Shown here: positions 1 through 8,881 of the stretch, piece by piece | How positions within the stretch are numbered: the stretch's first letter is position 1 | Layout of the letters: each line of letters starts with the position of its first letter | DNA from: a virus | Strand: one strand, 5' to 3' | Virus record (IMG/VR): IMGVR_UViG_3300048691_000015 | Span: 1 to 34,269 of that record | DNA: 34,269 nucleotides | Translations under genes and position numbers: made by a program | Notes under the pieces: generated by a model | Told to the model about the DNA's origin: nothing | The model's input: only the letters and a program-made list of their open reading frames with translations | Database searches by the model: none

Positions 1-688
1 CAACGGTAACCTTGAGTTTAGTAACCCCAGCAGGGATTGCCCAAGTTCCAGAAGTAGTTACTGCTACAATATTCGTAAACCCACCAGAAGGTGTTGGTAA
101 ATTTGTTAAATTGGAACCATTCAATGCGGGTAGTTTATTGTTTTCTGCTAGAAGTAAAACATTACCAGTAAGTGTCCCCGCATTCCTTGTAGCCGCCGAC
201 CCCAAACCACTTACTTGTGTATGTGCAATTGCAATAGCCGCCTGAGCAGCAGAAGTCAACCGACCATTTACATCAACCGTAAATGAAACGGTAGTTGATG
301 CAGAACCATATGTCCCAGCAGTTACCGCTGTGTTTGGTAGACTAAATTGCTTACCACTTAGAGTAAGCCCCACACCAGCAGTATAGCCCCCGGATACACC
401 ATTAACGAACTCTGTCGTAGCGACTTTGGTGCTGTTATCCAATGTTGGTGGAGTAGTTGATGTAATATAACCATTGGTATCCTTTACAACGATATTTGCA
501 GTTTCTACAATTACGCTATCTGTGAGGTCAGTTAGTTGATTTACTTTTAAAATTGACATTGGGATTGGAATTGTGAGATTAGAAGGTTGTGCAAAATTTG
601 TTATTATGTTGTTAGTGATTGGGTCAATATAAACAGGCGACCCAACAAAATTTGTAATAACATTCGTGGTAATTGGGGAAACATACAT
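1..688 (-). CDS. Tail fibre protein, C-terminus outside the window
   Basis: The frame is open from an ATG at 688 (GGATAG just upstream as a modest ribosome site) to the left edge, 229 codons. It begins with two near-copies of a short segment (SPITTNVITNF and DPITNNIITNF). It then shows features common in phage side and tail fibres: ATTEFVNG, a beta-rich stretch with VDVNGRLTSAAQAAI, and TSGTWAIPAGVTKLKVTV at the edge, which in many fibres opens a glycine-rich receptor-binding tip. It probably forms a trimeric host-binding fibre. It is the last gene of a minus-strand virion block, 10 nt after the 113-aa gene. The tail-fibre call rests on motif style, not on a close named homologue. Confidence 0.75.
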   Translation of the reverse strand, partial: MYVSPITTNVITNFVGSPVYIDPITNNIITNFAQPSNLTIPIPMSILKVNQLTDLTDSVIVETANIVVKDTNGYITSTTPPTLDNSTKVATTEFVNGVSGGYTAGVGLTLSGKQFSLPNTAVTAGTYGSASTTVSFTVDVNGRLTSAAQAAIAIAHTQVSGLGSAATRNAGTLTGNVLLLAENNKLPALNGSNLTNLPTPSGGFTNIVAVTTSGTWAIPAGVTKLKVTV

Positions 689-698
689 GATCTATCCA

Positions 699-1040
699 TT
701 AAACAGATGGGGTCAATCCACTGTCTCCCATATTATTAAATTCACTTGCTGGGGTCAAATATGTGGTGTAGTAATCACTCAATGCGGGATTGAGGTCATC
801 GAACCTATATTGGCCTAGGGAATTTGTTTTAGTTTCTAGTAAACAATCTGGGTAGATTGTTCTGTACAGGCGAACTACTACATCAATTTGAGCTACACCA
901 TTGACGCTGATTGTTCCTGCAATATATCCATTCTTAGGATAATTCAACCCAGTTTCGCCAGTTTTTGTGCCCCATAAAGGAACATTTCCAACGTGCGTAT
1001 TGGTCATGCCTCTACTAAATGTTTGTGGTAATAGTGCCAT
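699..1040 (-). CDS. Small virion protein with carboxypeptidase-regulatory-like beta domain
   Basis: 113 aa. Residues about 38-95 read as a small beta-sandwich of the carboxypeptidase regulatory or SpvB type: GYIAGTISVNG, then VVVRLYRT, then TNSLGQYRFDDL. Such domains are frequent in tail-fibre hinge and baseplate accessory proteins. It lies between the tail fibre and a 323-aa virion protein, 6 nt after the latter's stop codon, so co-translation is likely. The ATG at 1040 has only a weak Shine-Dalgarno sequence. The domain call is by pattern, and the exact role (fibre hinge, connector or decoration) is inference. Confidence 0.6.
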   Translation of the reverse strand: MALLPQTFSRGMTNTHVGNVPLWGTKTGETGLNYPKNGYIAGTISVNGVAQIDVVVRLYRTIYPDCLLETKTNSLGQYRFDDLNPALSDYYTTYLTPASEFNNMGDSGLTPSV

Positions 1041-1046
1041 TATATT

Positions 1047-2018
1047 TTACCAAGTATTTGAGGTTTCAATAGCCATCATTCCAGCATCACTTGTAACTCG
1101 CACAAATTCAAAAGTTTTTCCAGCAAATTCACCAGAACCATTGAATGTATCTCCTACTATGAATGTCCCTGTTGGGTGGCACAGTTGTAGTATTCCGGGC
1201 AATGTGCCTCGAACCGCACCTACCCCACCAACAGTTTCATGTATGACTACTTTATTTGCATATATACCGCCATCTACGGGGTTTGGAAATGGCACATTCC
1301 CACCTTGCATGACTAAAGAAGAACCAATTGCCGAAACATTCATTAACCCAAATGGAGAAGAACCAATTGCGGCGGTGTGTGACCTCGCTAAACACCGACT
1401 ATACGTCGAAATGGTCGCCCCAAAAGATTCCGTAAAAAATTGGGTCTGATATGCCGAAAATATTGGGTTTGTGTCGCCTTCACCTGCTCTACTAGAATAA
1501 AGACCCCCTAATATTGCACACTTATACAAATCTGTTGGTTTGTAGCTGTCAATATCTCCAAAAAAGAAAGGTACGGCAAAATCAAATGGGTCGCCAATAT
1601 TCGAACTTCTCGGTTTAATAAACAACCAAAACGCAGCACCAGTAGCAACAACAATCCATTCCATTGGGGCATTATCGGCGCTCCCCTTTGCAATAAACAT
1701 GCCACCCGGACTGGGTTCTTGTGCAGTTGTAGGGAATAATCGTGAACCAGTAGATACGGCGGTCATTGTTTCATATCCACGCAGTATAGCCCGATTGGAT
1801 GCCGTATTTTCATCCACCCGTAGATAGAAGTTAGATGTACCAGTAGGTTGCCGAAAGGCCGCAAGATTTGTTCCGGTGTATGGGCGAGTCCACCCAGACC
1901 CAGCTTTGGAACCATATCCTGTCACTAAACATGCATACAATATAGAAATGATGGATGGGCTACTTGGTAGTGCAACTGGAGCGCTTGCATCGGTAGAACG
2001 GTAAACGGTTACTGCCAT
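1047..2018 (-). CDS. Phage virion-associated protein of unknown function
   Basis: 323 aa. The N-terminus (MAVTVYRSTDASAPV, then ILYACLVTGYGSKAGSGWT) is a recurrent opening in proteins found next to tail-fibre genes of many tailed phages. The GYGSK..AGWT signature suggests a shared, probably structural, family. No enzymatic motif is visible. It follows the gp8-like gene on the same strand. A perfect T4-type late motif (TATAAATA) lies about 25 nt upstream of the ATG, and AAGGAAT precedes the start, which fits late expression of a virion protein. Confidence 0.6.
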   Translation of the reverse strand: MAVTVYRSTDASAPVALPSSPSIISILYACLVTGYGSKAGSGWTRPYTGTNLAAFRQPTGTSNFYLRVDENTASNRAILRGYETMTAVSTGSRLFPTTAQEPSPGGMFIAKGSADNAPMEWIVVATGAAFWLFIKPRSSNIGDPFDFAVPFFFGDIDSYKPTDLYKCAILGGLYSSRAGEGDTNPIFSAYQTQFFTESFGATISTYSRCLARSHTAAIGSSPFGLMNVSAIGSSLVMQGGNVPFPNPVDGGIYANKVVIHETVGGVGAVRGTLPGILQLCHPTGTFIVGDTFNGSGEFAGKTFEFVRVTSDAGMMAIETSNTW

Positions 2019-2042
2019 AATTATTCCTTGGTAGATCGACTA

Positions 2043-2050
2043 TATTTATA
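2043..2050 (-). promoter_or_regulatory. Candidate T4-type late promoter
   Basis: On the minus strand the octamer is exactly TATAAATA, the T4 late -10 element recognised by the gp55 sigma factor. It sits about 25 nt upstream of the ATG of the 323-aa virion gene. No -35 element is expected for this class. The window encodes gp33- and DsbA-like late-transcription factors, which supports the reading. Confidence 0.55.
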
Positions 2051-2053
2051 CGG

Positions 2054-3316
2054 TTAATATTCAAAAATTACACGGATGGTTTCTGTCTGACCGGCGGCGC
2101 GTTGAATTGGTGTGCGCTGCTCAATGTAAAGAATCTTGCCGCTATTTGTATAAATTTCTGGCTGTACTAAAGATGTGATTGTTGTAGACCCACCCAAATC
2201 CCCTATAATCGAACCAGAACTAGGCATGGTGCCAAAAATATCGTTAACCAATAGGTAACCTACACCAACCTCTACAATGTACGCAGAAACGGCTCCTACG
2301 GTCACCTTGGAGTCGACTACAAATCCTGTAGAGCTAACCACATTAACCCGAGTGGTCATATTGGCAGTAGTGCCAACAAAACTTGTGATGTTATCGCTCG
2401 CCAATGGGTTGCGCAACATAGAAATGCTACGGTAATCGTTCAATACAGAAAAATCCCCACCTTCGGTAGCTGTCAAAGATACTGCCGCAATCGTATAGAA
2501 GCCACCTAGTTCATCATATACATTTTTACCATGACCACCAATGGGTGCCAAGTTTACATAGCCGACAAACCCGGTACCACCAGCAACGCTTAATGTCGCA
2601 TATGTGTAGCCAGAACCTACCGCGGTAATAGTAATCTTTGTGATGACACCTGATACAACCGTAGCAACCGCAGTCGCCCCAGTACCATTTCCAGTAATTG
2701 TGCAGGTTTGTGAACCGTTTGTGTATCCACTACCACCATCAACGACAACCGCAGAGAAAATCTGCCCAACTACGCTCGCCGCAGAAACTACAGAATCACT
2801 TTCCACCGGAATGAAAGAGTCATTCAAGAATTTCAGCACGGAACCTGTTGAAATAGAATACATGTACTTCCACACATAGCCATCAGCCGTGGTAAAATGC
2901 GCTGTAGAAGTCCCGGTAGGTTCAACTGTAGACAACCCACCAAAGTTATTGAACAGGCACTTATAGACCTTGAATGATGGAGTCATCACATAGAAGGCTT
3001 TACCAAACAACGCTTGGTCTTCCGAGTCATACTGAATATACGCAGTACCGGTTACCCAATTGAACCGACTAACGCCTTGAATCACATCATTGGCTTGGAT
3101 GCGCTTTGCGGCAATAGAACCCTTAAATGTGCGGAAGATTTGGCTATAAGTATCTTCTGGTGTTGGGGGAGTGGTGTCACTAGCTGTGGGGTATTCACTT
3201 GACGCAACCCAAGGCCTAGTTTGCCCAATCATCATATAGGTTGGGTTTGTTGTGAAACTTGCTACAAAGTTTGCTGCATTTTCTGTACGAAACTGCTGTT
3301 TGATAATTGCTGCCAT
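2054..3316 (-). CDS. 8: Baseplate wedge protein, gp8-like
   Basis: 420 aa, against about 334 in T4 gp8. The C-terminus YIEQRTPIQRAAGQTETIRV matches T4 gp8, whose end I recall as YMENRPPIIMAMDQTEEINI. The N-terminus shares KQQFRTENAANF with the gp8 opening, plus the GYVWKYMYSI segment near residue 150. The extra length is a Gly/Thr/Val-rich beta insertion at about 195-250 with GGSGYTNG and GSGYTYA repeats, a module seen in other phage surface proteins. gp8 dimers are part of each baseplate wedge. The start is the ATG at 3316, with GGAAAG 8 nt upstream. It lies 30 nt after the neck-protein gene. Confidence 0.75.
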   Translation of the reverse strand: MAAIIKQQFRTENAANFVASFTTNPTYMMIGQTRPWVASSEYPTASDTTPPTPEDTYSQIFRTFKGSIAAKRIQANDVIQGVSRFNWVTGTAYIQYDSEDQALFGKAFYVMTPSFKVYKCLFNNFGGLSTVEPTGTSTAHFTTADGYVWKYMYSISTGSVLKFLNDSFIPVESDSVVSAASVVGQIFSAVVVDGGSGYTNGSQTCTITGNGTGATAVATVVSGVITKITITAVGSGYTYATLSVAGGTGFVGYVNLAPIGGHGKNVYDELGGFYTIAAVSLTATEGGDFSVLNDYRSISMLRNPLASDNITSFVGTTANMTTRVNVVSSTGFVVDSKVTVGAVSAYIVEVGVGYLLVNDIFGTMPSSGSIIGDLGGSTTITSLVQPEIYTNSGKILYIEQRTPIQRAAGQTETIRVIFEY

Positions 3317-3346
3317 TGTGTCTTTCCAATAAGGTTATGTGGGTAT

Positions 3347-4099
3347 TTAAGCCACTATTAGGCCAAGTGGTTCCATGTGCATTTTGATGTTTTGCTCAAT
3401 CAACTGAATTTCGGAAATGGCTTCTTGTTTCATCTGACTACCATTGATGGTGATGCCAGAAGGCAATTGAATATTCTCGTACTTTTGTAGGTTGCTGGCC
3501 CATTGCCGCTTCAAATAGGCTGTAGCAAGTTGGCGCAAGTACCTATCAGACCAAATTCGTGGGTTGGTTGCCGGGTCGAGCGTTTGGTGGCATTCAACAA
3601 CAACATAGGCACCAACGAGCAATGGCATATTGCTGTCAATATGTAAGACCCCATTATGTTGCCGATAGCGAAAGCAAGGTTCCGGCGAAAGCATTACATC
3701 AAGTTCCGCCAAGTATTGCTTGGTGATTGCATACGATACTAACCCACCACTATTGCCTTTGGCTAATTGCCAAGCCATCTCTGACCCCATGTGGTAATTA
3801 AAATTGAATAGATTATCCCCACTAACAGACCCACCAAAAGCGCTCCAATCAATCACCTTCAAAACCGATACGACATTCGCCGGAAGTGGCATAGCCCTTG
3901 ATGCAACCATCGGTGCAGTCAACTGTACGGCAATGAATGTACGTTCCTCCGCAGCTTCTTGGTACTCTTGCCAATATTGCAATGCCTCGTCAATGGCATC
4001 TGTAGTTTGTGCTGGCGACACATTGATGCGAATTACGCCGCCACCTAGTTGCCTAGTACACCATTGTTCGAGTTCGGCTTGTGTTGTTGGAAGTGCCAT
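3347..4099 (-). CDS. 13: Neck protein, gp13-like
   Basis: 250 aa. The layout is an N-terminal segment with GGGVIRINVSPAQTTDAIDEAL, a central beta region, and a C-terminal helical part with LKRQWASNLQKYENIQLPSG followed by ITINGSQMKQEAISEI. This matches what I recall of T4-like gp13 (GVQLPGG..ING..M..DA..E). In T4, gp13 and gp14 form the neck that closes the filled head and joins it to the tail. It is shorter than T4 gp13 (309 aa). The assignment is from memory of the family pattern; another head-completion protein is the alternative. It begins 2 nt after the preceding 80-aa gene, so the two are probably co-translated. Confidence 0.6.
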   Translation of the reverse strand: MALPTTQAELEQWCTRQLGGGVIRINVSPAQTTDAIDEALQYWQEYQEAAEERTFIAVQLTAPMVASRAMPLPANVVSVLKVIDWSAFGGSVSGDNLFNFNYHMGSEMAWQLAKGNSGGLVSYAITKQYLAELDVMLSPEPCFRYRQHNGVLHIDSNMPLLVGAYVVVECHQTLDPATNPRIWSDRYLRQLATAYLKRQWASNLQKYENIQLPSGITINGSQMKQEAISEIQLIEQNIKMHMEPLGLIVA

Positions 4100-4101
4100 G
4101 T

Positions 4102-4344
4102 TTATTTTCCGATAGAAGTTTGGTTAGCATCAACCCGCAATTTTTCGGCAAGTGCTTTGTGGTAGCCTGCGCGATTATTACCAGACTTATTCATAATTGT
4201 CGCAATAGTCGTGTGTAAGTTTGCGGCGGTCATAAGAATCTGATACAATTCAACATTGCCGGATGTAGCCTGCGCAACTTTTCCGAAGTCACCTGAAAAC
4301 GGCATTGTTTTCATTTCGTTTAAGATGTTGGTTAGATTCGACAT
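4102..4344 (-). CDS. Conserved-looking small protein, unknown function
   Basis: 80 aa and mostly helical by composition, with no transmembrane segment or cysteine motif. I do not recognise the family. It is the first gene of the minus-strand virion block, ends 2 nt before the neck protein, and starts opposite the heat-shock gene. The ATG at 4344 lacks a clear Shine-Dalgarno sequence. An internal Met at about residue 11 is a possible alternative start but is no better supported. Confidence 0.5.
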   Translation of the reverse strand: MSNLTNILNEMKTMPFSGDFGKVAQATSGNVELYQILMTAANLHTTIATIMNKSGNNRAGYHKALAEKLRVDANQTSIGK

Positions 4345-4417
4345 AAATAGTGGTGCAAGGATGCTGTAATGGGTCTTTGTATATTTAACAACTTGCTTTA
4401 ATTAGGAGTACCATATC

Positions 4418-4828
4418 ATGACTATCAATTCACTTTTCAGCGAACTATCCAAAGTCGCCTCTATTGGCCTCGCAGACTTGAACGTACAACCTTGGAAATC
4501 ATACCCACCCCATAACGTCTACAAAGAAGTCTTGGACAATTCTGTCAAGTACGTTATTGAACTTGCCGTTGCCGGGTTTGATAAATCCGAATTAGAAGTG
4601 TCTAAGGTGCGAGATTGCGTGTACATCAAAGGAACACCAAGTGATGATGGTGATTTGAATGGAACCATTGTGCATCATGGGTTGTCCCACCGCGCATTCA
4701 GCTTGAAATTCAATGTGGCAAACTATGTGGAAATTTCTAGCACCACCTTGACGAATGGTTTGTTGATTGTGGAATTGCTATATAAGCTGCCAGAAGAAGA
4801 ACAAGCGAGAATCTATGAGATTCTGTAA
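4418..4828 (+). CDS. Small heat-shock protein (Hsp20/IbpA type)
   Basis: 136 aa. It carries the alpha-crystallin domain pattern of IbpA-like chaperones: YPPHNVYKE, VIELAVAGFDKSELEVS, HHGLSHRAFSLKF, and NGLLIVELLYKLPEEE (the G-L-L.I..... signature strand). ATP-independent holdases of this family bind unfolding proteins. Hsp20-like genes are known in T4-like cyanophages, where a role in folding of virion proteins has been suggested. It is a lone plus-strand gene between two minus-strand blocks. GGAG lies 9 nt upstream of the ATG. TGCTGTAAT (4362-4370) is one mismatch from the extended -10 motif seen elsewhere in the window. It ends at the bidirectional terminator at 4830. Confidence 0.9.
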   Translation: MTINSLFSELSKVASIGLADLNVQPWKSYPPHNVYKEVLDNSVKYVIELAVAGFDKSELEVSKVRDCVYIKGTPSDDGDLNGTIVHHGLSHRAFSLKFNVANYVEISSTTLTNGLLIVELLYKLPEEEQARIYEIL

Positions 4829-4829
4829 C

Positions 4830-4856
4830 AAAAAGGGGGCATATGCCCCCTTTTTT
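4830..4856. terminator. Bidirectional intrinsic terminator (copy 1)
   Basis: A perfect palindrome GGGGGCATATGCCCCC is flanked by an A tract on the left and a T tract on the right, so it can terminate transcription from both strands. It starts 2 nt after the heat-shock stop codon and overlaps the stop of the 870-aa minus-strand gene. An identical element lies at 17133-17159. Confidence 0.9.
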
Positions 4857-7467
4857 ACTTTGCTTCGCCAGTTGTCAGCAAGTCGCTTTCTTCTGGCTCT
4901 GTAACAATCTCTGTCGGTTCAACTTTCAAAGCCTTTTCTTTCTTTGGGGCTTTCTTGTCATCTTTTGGGTCTACCTTAGCTTCATACAATTTCTTAAACT
5001 TTGCATAGGGTGCCTCTTTTAAGTAGTCTATAAGTTCGTCTGCTGGCTTATCAACTTGCACCACACCAACCCGACCATTGATAGCATGACCTGCAAGGAA
5101 TCTGTGGTGACCGTCGATGACATAGTTATCCGAAGACACGATAACACCACCTTGGGGCTTTCCACTAGCAGCAATCCCCTTGACCTTATCCCAATTGAAT
5201 TGACTTTGTGATGGGGTCAAGTCTTTGGTCTGCATAATCTTCTTAGAAGTTTTCAAATTCTTATCAGCGAGAATGTCATCTACCTTAACTTGTGGCATTC
5301 TGTACCTAGACTTGTTCAGACAAGCCTTTTCATTAGGAACTTCAAATGCTGGAGATGCCTCGATCAGAAAACCGCGCAAAGAAATTACCCTACTGGATTC
5401 ATGTAAGCCATGTTCATTATCGGCAATAGCGCTTTGAATCTCTGGGTGCTGTGTATCTTCCCGATTCTTTAGCTTACTGACAACCGACCTGAACTTAGAA
5501 TGCTGTGCAATATTTTTGTAAGCCTCTAGTTGATGGGTGTCATCTGCTGCATCGGCTTCAACATATGGCACCGATGCTCCCCCAGATTCCCTATCCAATC
5601 GTTCACCTTTAGGAACCAAAGTCCTTCTGTAGTTTCCTACTGCATTCACTGGCAATGTGGTTCGCTGCGCATCGTTGTGACCTCCGCTGAGTAGCATTTG
5701 TGAAGTCAATGAGTGCTGGATGTGTTCTCCGTGAGGGTTTGTATTCAATCCACGAACAAAGTCATCGTGAACGCCATTGCTACGTGCTGCTGAATATTCA
5801 TTAGCAAAGTGGTGCACCAATTCGCCATGCACCAAAGCATGTGCAAGTTTTTCATCAGCATGTTTGCCAATGTGTTCCGCAACTTCACTATCTCGGAACG
5901 ATTCTGCTTGTGGAATAGCACCGTTGGTACTTGTCATCAGGCTATGAATAGTTCTTGGGTTAGTTGTAAGCGTTGCTGGATGGTGTGCGTCGAAAATACT
6001 ATGGGTTTCATTATGCATGTGTTCATAATACCGGGCGTGACTATCGGTTGCCCCAATCATATCGTGCAAAACTTGATTCTTCTCACTTTCCGAACCAGTG
6101 CTCATGACATTATCAATCAGTTTAGCATGGTATGTTTTTAATTCATCATGTGATTCTGGTTCGCTCGTGTTGTTGATTGTTGAATCAATTTTCTTATGCA
6201 ATGCGAATGCCTCGTGAGAAGGTAGCTTTTGAATCTCATGCAAGTCTGCTTCCTTGTCGTACTTTGATCTATTGATTGTGTGATGATGAATATAATCATC
6301 GGCGTCCTTTTCGGAAGTATGCTTATCACTATAGAAGTCGTCGGAGCCTTCACCATCATGATCTTCAGCATTAGAAATCAGAGAATGGATTGTGTATAGT
6401 GCTCTTTCTTTATGTGGTAATTGGTTGTGAATTTTGTTCACCAAGTCATACATGTTATTTTCATGATTCCCCATAGCTTCGTAGTCATCGTGCTTGTATT
6501 GTTCATTCTCGGCATGCTCTAACCCAGCGCGATTCGCATTGACTACGTTGTCTCGAATTCTCGATGCTACCAAACTCATGTCAGAATTTGTTTCAATTGG
6601 CTTTTCCATCCTTAGAGAATTTCCGTCATCATTATACAATGATGGATTTTTGGTATAGATTCCCGGCTTGGATTCATAAGACTTTTCGGACCATGCACCA
6701 ACTTTCTCACGCAAAGCATTCTTTGTGCTTTTTGACATAGACCCATATGTATTTGCTTCGGGTCTATAAATTCTATGGCTACCATTTACAAACTGTTTCA
6801 AATTTACGCGACCGATAGGACTTTTCAAAGTGTCATCACCGGCCTTTGTGATGTACGCAGTCAATGTCCCATGTTGAATATCATTTTTCAAGAAGTGCTG
6901 ATTGATACCTTTATTGGAATCCCCGGCAAAACTTGGCATCTGCATACAAGAAGTCCAGCCGCGCCCCGTAGACATTCCGCATACATCGTGCTTACCTCGG
7001 GTGATTACAAGCTGCTTAGAGCCTCTAGATGCCCTTGTTGGGTCTGCTGCATACGCCTGTGAGTATGTCAGATAATTACCCGCCTTGTTGTGGATGTATG
7101 GCGCGTCTTGGTCGCCACCATGCTGCTCAAGAATCTTAGAAATCTTTACTTTCTTTGTGGGGGTATCTTTGTGTGCCGCCATGCCAGATTGGTATTCATC
7201 CGTATGATAGCCGTGATGTGCAAGTTTATCCATGATTGTCCGAGTGTGCGGCAATTCTTGGTACTCGCTGCGATTATTGTGTGAAATTGGTGTGTCTACA
7301 TGGTCGAATGGGATTACCAATTTATCGTTACCAGCACCAAATACTTTGTCGTGGTCTTCTTTTGTATCACGACCAACATGCATACCGTCTGCGCGTTTTT
7401 TCTGGTAGTCGTTAAGTTCTTCGACAATGGGATTAGTTAGGCCGAAAAATTCGTGAAAGGTTTTCAT
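4855..7467 (-). CDS. Large phage protein with W..SCM domain and C-terminal ParB-like domain
   Basis: 870 aa from the ATG at 7467 (GGAAATAAC upstream). A TTG four codons earlier overlaps that Shine-Dalgarno sequence and is unlikely. The N-terminal third is paralogous to the 691-aa protein at 17161-19236: HHGYHTDEYQSG, then KVKISKILEQ, then STGRGWTSCM (W171, C174), PIGRVNLK, IYRPEANTYG. The middle is His/Asp/Glu-rich and helical. Around 730-840 is a ParB/sulfiredoxin-like segment with DGHHRFLAGHA (785-795). The Lys/Glu tail looks disordered. I do not know the function. A packaged or injected DNA-acting protein is one possibility, a host-takeover factor another. The preceding terminator hairpin (7484-7506) implies partial read-through or a separate promoter. 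Confidence 0.7.
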   Translation of the reverse strand: MKTFHEFFGLTNPIVEELNDYQKKRADGMHVGRDTKEDHDKVFGAGNDKLVIPFDHVDTPISHNNRSEYQELPHTRTIMDKLAHHGYHTDEYQSGMAAHKDTPTKKVKISKILEQHGGDQDAPYIHNKAGNYLTYSQAYAADPTRASRGSKQLVITRGKHDVCGMSTGRGWTSCMQMPSFAGDSNKGINQHFLKNDIQHGTLTAYITKAGDDTLKSPIGRVNLKQFVNGSHRIYRPEANTYGSMSKSTKNALREKVGAWSEKSYESKPGIYTKNPSLYNDDGNSLRMEKPIETNSDMSLVASRIRDNVVNANRAGLEHAENEQYKHDDYEAMGNHENNMYDLVNKIHNQLPHKERALYTIHSLISNAEDHDGEGSDDFYSDKHTSEKDADDYIHHHTINRSKYDKEADLHEIQKLPSHEAFALHKKIDSTINNTSEPESHDELKTYHAKLIDNVMSTGSESEKNQVLHDMIGATDSHARYYEHMHNETHSIFDAHHPATLTTNPRTIHSLMTSTNGAIPQAESFRDSEVAEHIGKHADEKLAHALVHGELVHHFANEYSAARSNGVHDDFVRGLNTNPHGEHIQHSLTSQMLLSGGHNDAQRTTLPVNAVGNYRRTLVPKGERLDRESGGASVPYVEADAADDTHQLEAYKNIAQHSKFRSVVSKLKNREDTQHPEIQSAIADNEHGLHESSRVISLRGFLIEASPAFEVPNEKACLNKSRYRMPQVKVDDILADKNLKTSKKIMQTKDLTPSQSQFNWDKVKGIAASGKPQGGVIVSSDNYVIDGHHRFLAGHAINGRVGVVQVDKPADELIDYLKEAPYAKFKKLYEAKVDPKDDKKAPKKEKALKVEPTEIVTEPEESDLLTTGEAK

Positions 7468-7483
7468 TGTTATTTCCAATAAG

Positions 7484-7506
7484 AAAAGGGAGCATTTGCT
7501 CCCTTA
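7484..7506 (-). terminator. Intrinsic terminator after the helicase gene
   Basis: Perfect 8-bp stem AAGGGAGC/GCTCCCTT with a 4-nt loop, followed on the minus strand by a T-rich stretch. It lies just after the gp41 stop codon and only about 17 nt before the next start codon (7467), so it probably attenuates rather than fully stops transcription into the 870-aa gene. Confidence 0.7.
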
Positions 7507-7507
7507 T

Positions 7508-8881
7508 TTAACCAAACTTTAGCTTAGTCCTTTGTTCAACCCCATTAGCCGCTACTGGTAATGGTTCTTGTGGTAAATCAGCATCGTACAAGGTCATCTT
7601 AGCCCTATCAATACCAACTGTCCAAGAATTCGGGTTTGTCATACTACCATTCCGATTCTTTAGTAATTTAAACCGAACCAGCCCGGCTTGGTCGAGTTCT
7701 GGTGTACTCGTCATAATCCATATCATGTCAGCAGTATGTGTCACAGCAATACTATCGGCAATCGCATCTAGTTCCGGGTCGCTATTGTTCATACCACCAC
7801 GGTTAGTTTGCATAGGGGCAATTCCAACCGCATTGTAGTCCATCATAACCCCACGCAATTCTTCCGACACAGTTCCCAAGAATGTATTGGTGTTTACATT
7901 CCCAAGTTTAACTTGATGACTCGCCATTAGGCCTAGATAGTCGATGCAGATTACATCAGGAACAAACCCCTGCTTCTTCAATGTGTTTAGCAAAGTACGC
8001 AAGTGCATCGAGTGAAAAGTTTTTGGTGCAAAAGCCTTGATAATGATTTTACCAATGTTCTTTTGCTTCAACTTATCCAACCTAGCAATGAATGTCTCTT
8101 TAGGGATTTTCTTCACCTCCCACACATTGACATTCAGTAGCTTTGCATCAATCCTTTCAGCAAGCTGCTCCGCCGCCATCTCTAGTGAAATGTACAGCAC
8201 ATTGCGACCTTGCATAACGTGGAAAGCTGCTTGGTCGGTCATGAACAAACTCTTACCAGTACCAGTAGCTGCAATAGGGATTGCAAGTGACCTACGAGGC
8301 ATTCCAAGGCCACCTAGCACCTTGTTTAGCATACTTAGACTGAACGGTACTCGCTCTTCTTTACGGTTATAGAAATCATGCCGACTTTCCATATCGTTAA
8401 AGTAATCATGACCAATAGTTTCGTCAAAGTTAATCGACAATGCTTCGGCAAACAGGTCTGGGATAGCTTCTGGTAATTTCTTACCTTTAGTCTTATCAGT
8501 TTCATCAAGGATGCTCAAAGACTCCATGATGACGTTGTAGCAAGCCCGTTCGGTCAAATACTTCTTGGTCTTCTTTACGAGCCACTCCGCCGATAGACCT
8601 TTGATCTTTTCGGCATTACCATCTACCCAAACTTTTCTAAGAAACTCGCTGGAGGCGTTTAGTGTGTCTTGTGTAATCCCTTTACGGTCTTTGAGTTCAA
8701 CTAGAGATTCGTCGTGCGTCGGTAAGACTTTGAATTCATCCATGTGTGATTTGATAATAGAAAACACCACTTTGGCATCTTCGCTCTCAAATAGGTCTGG
8801 ATGAATCTTTGACGAAACTCGCTCAAAATAATCTGGATTATGGGCGCAAGCACCCACAATCAATACTTCAAGTTCTTTCAT
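7508..8881 (-). CDS. 41: Replicative DNA helicase, gp41 (DnaB-like)
   Basis: 457 aa, close to T4 gp41 (475). An N-terminal helical domain is followed by a RecA-like motor with Walker A ATGTGKS (205-211), Walker B VICIDYLGL (D314), and a Q/R finger region (APMQTNRGGMNNSD), then SIAVTHTADMIWIM and KLLKNRNG typical of DnaB-family helicases. It unwinds the fork 5' to 3' as a hexamer and would be loaded by gp59 and work with gp32, both encoded in this window. Its ATG overlaps the upstream stop codon by one base (TAATG), so it is translationally coupled to the 111-aa gene. Confidence 0.95.
   Translation of the reverse strand: MKELEVLIVGACAHNPDYFERVSSKIHPDLFESEDAKVVFSIIKSHMDEFKVLPTHDESLVELKDRKGITQDTLNASSEFLRKVWVDGNAEKIKGLSAEWLVKKTKKYLTERACYNVIMESLSILDETDKTKGKKLPEAIPDLFAEALSINFDETIGHDYFNDMESRHDFYNRKEERVPFSLSMLNKVLGGLGMPRRSLAIPIAATGTGKSLFMTDQAAFHVMQGRNVLYISLEMAAEQLAERIDAKLLNVNVWEVKKIPKETFIARLDKLKQKNIGKIIIKAFAPKTFHSMHLRTLLNTLKKQGFVPDVICIDYLGLMASHQVKLGNVNTNTFLGTVSEELRGVMMDYNAVGIAPMQTNRGGMNNSDPELDAIADSIAVTHTADMIWIMTSTPELDQAGLVRFKLLKNRNGSMTNPNSWTVGIDRAKMTLYDADLPQEPLPVAANGVEQRTKLKFG

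Noticed and set aside
967-1449. 160-codon plus-strand frame opposite the virion genes
   Set aside because: Shadow of the 323-aa gene: no ribosome site, no recognisable domain, and the minus-strand frame has clear phage features.
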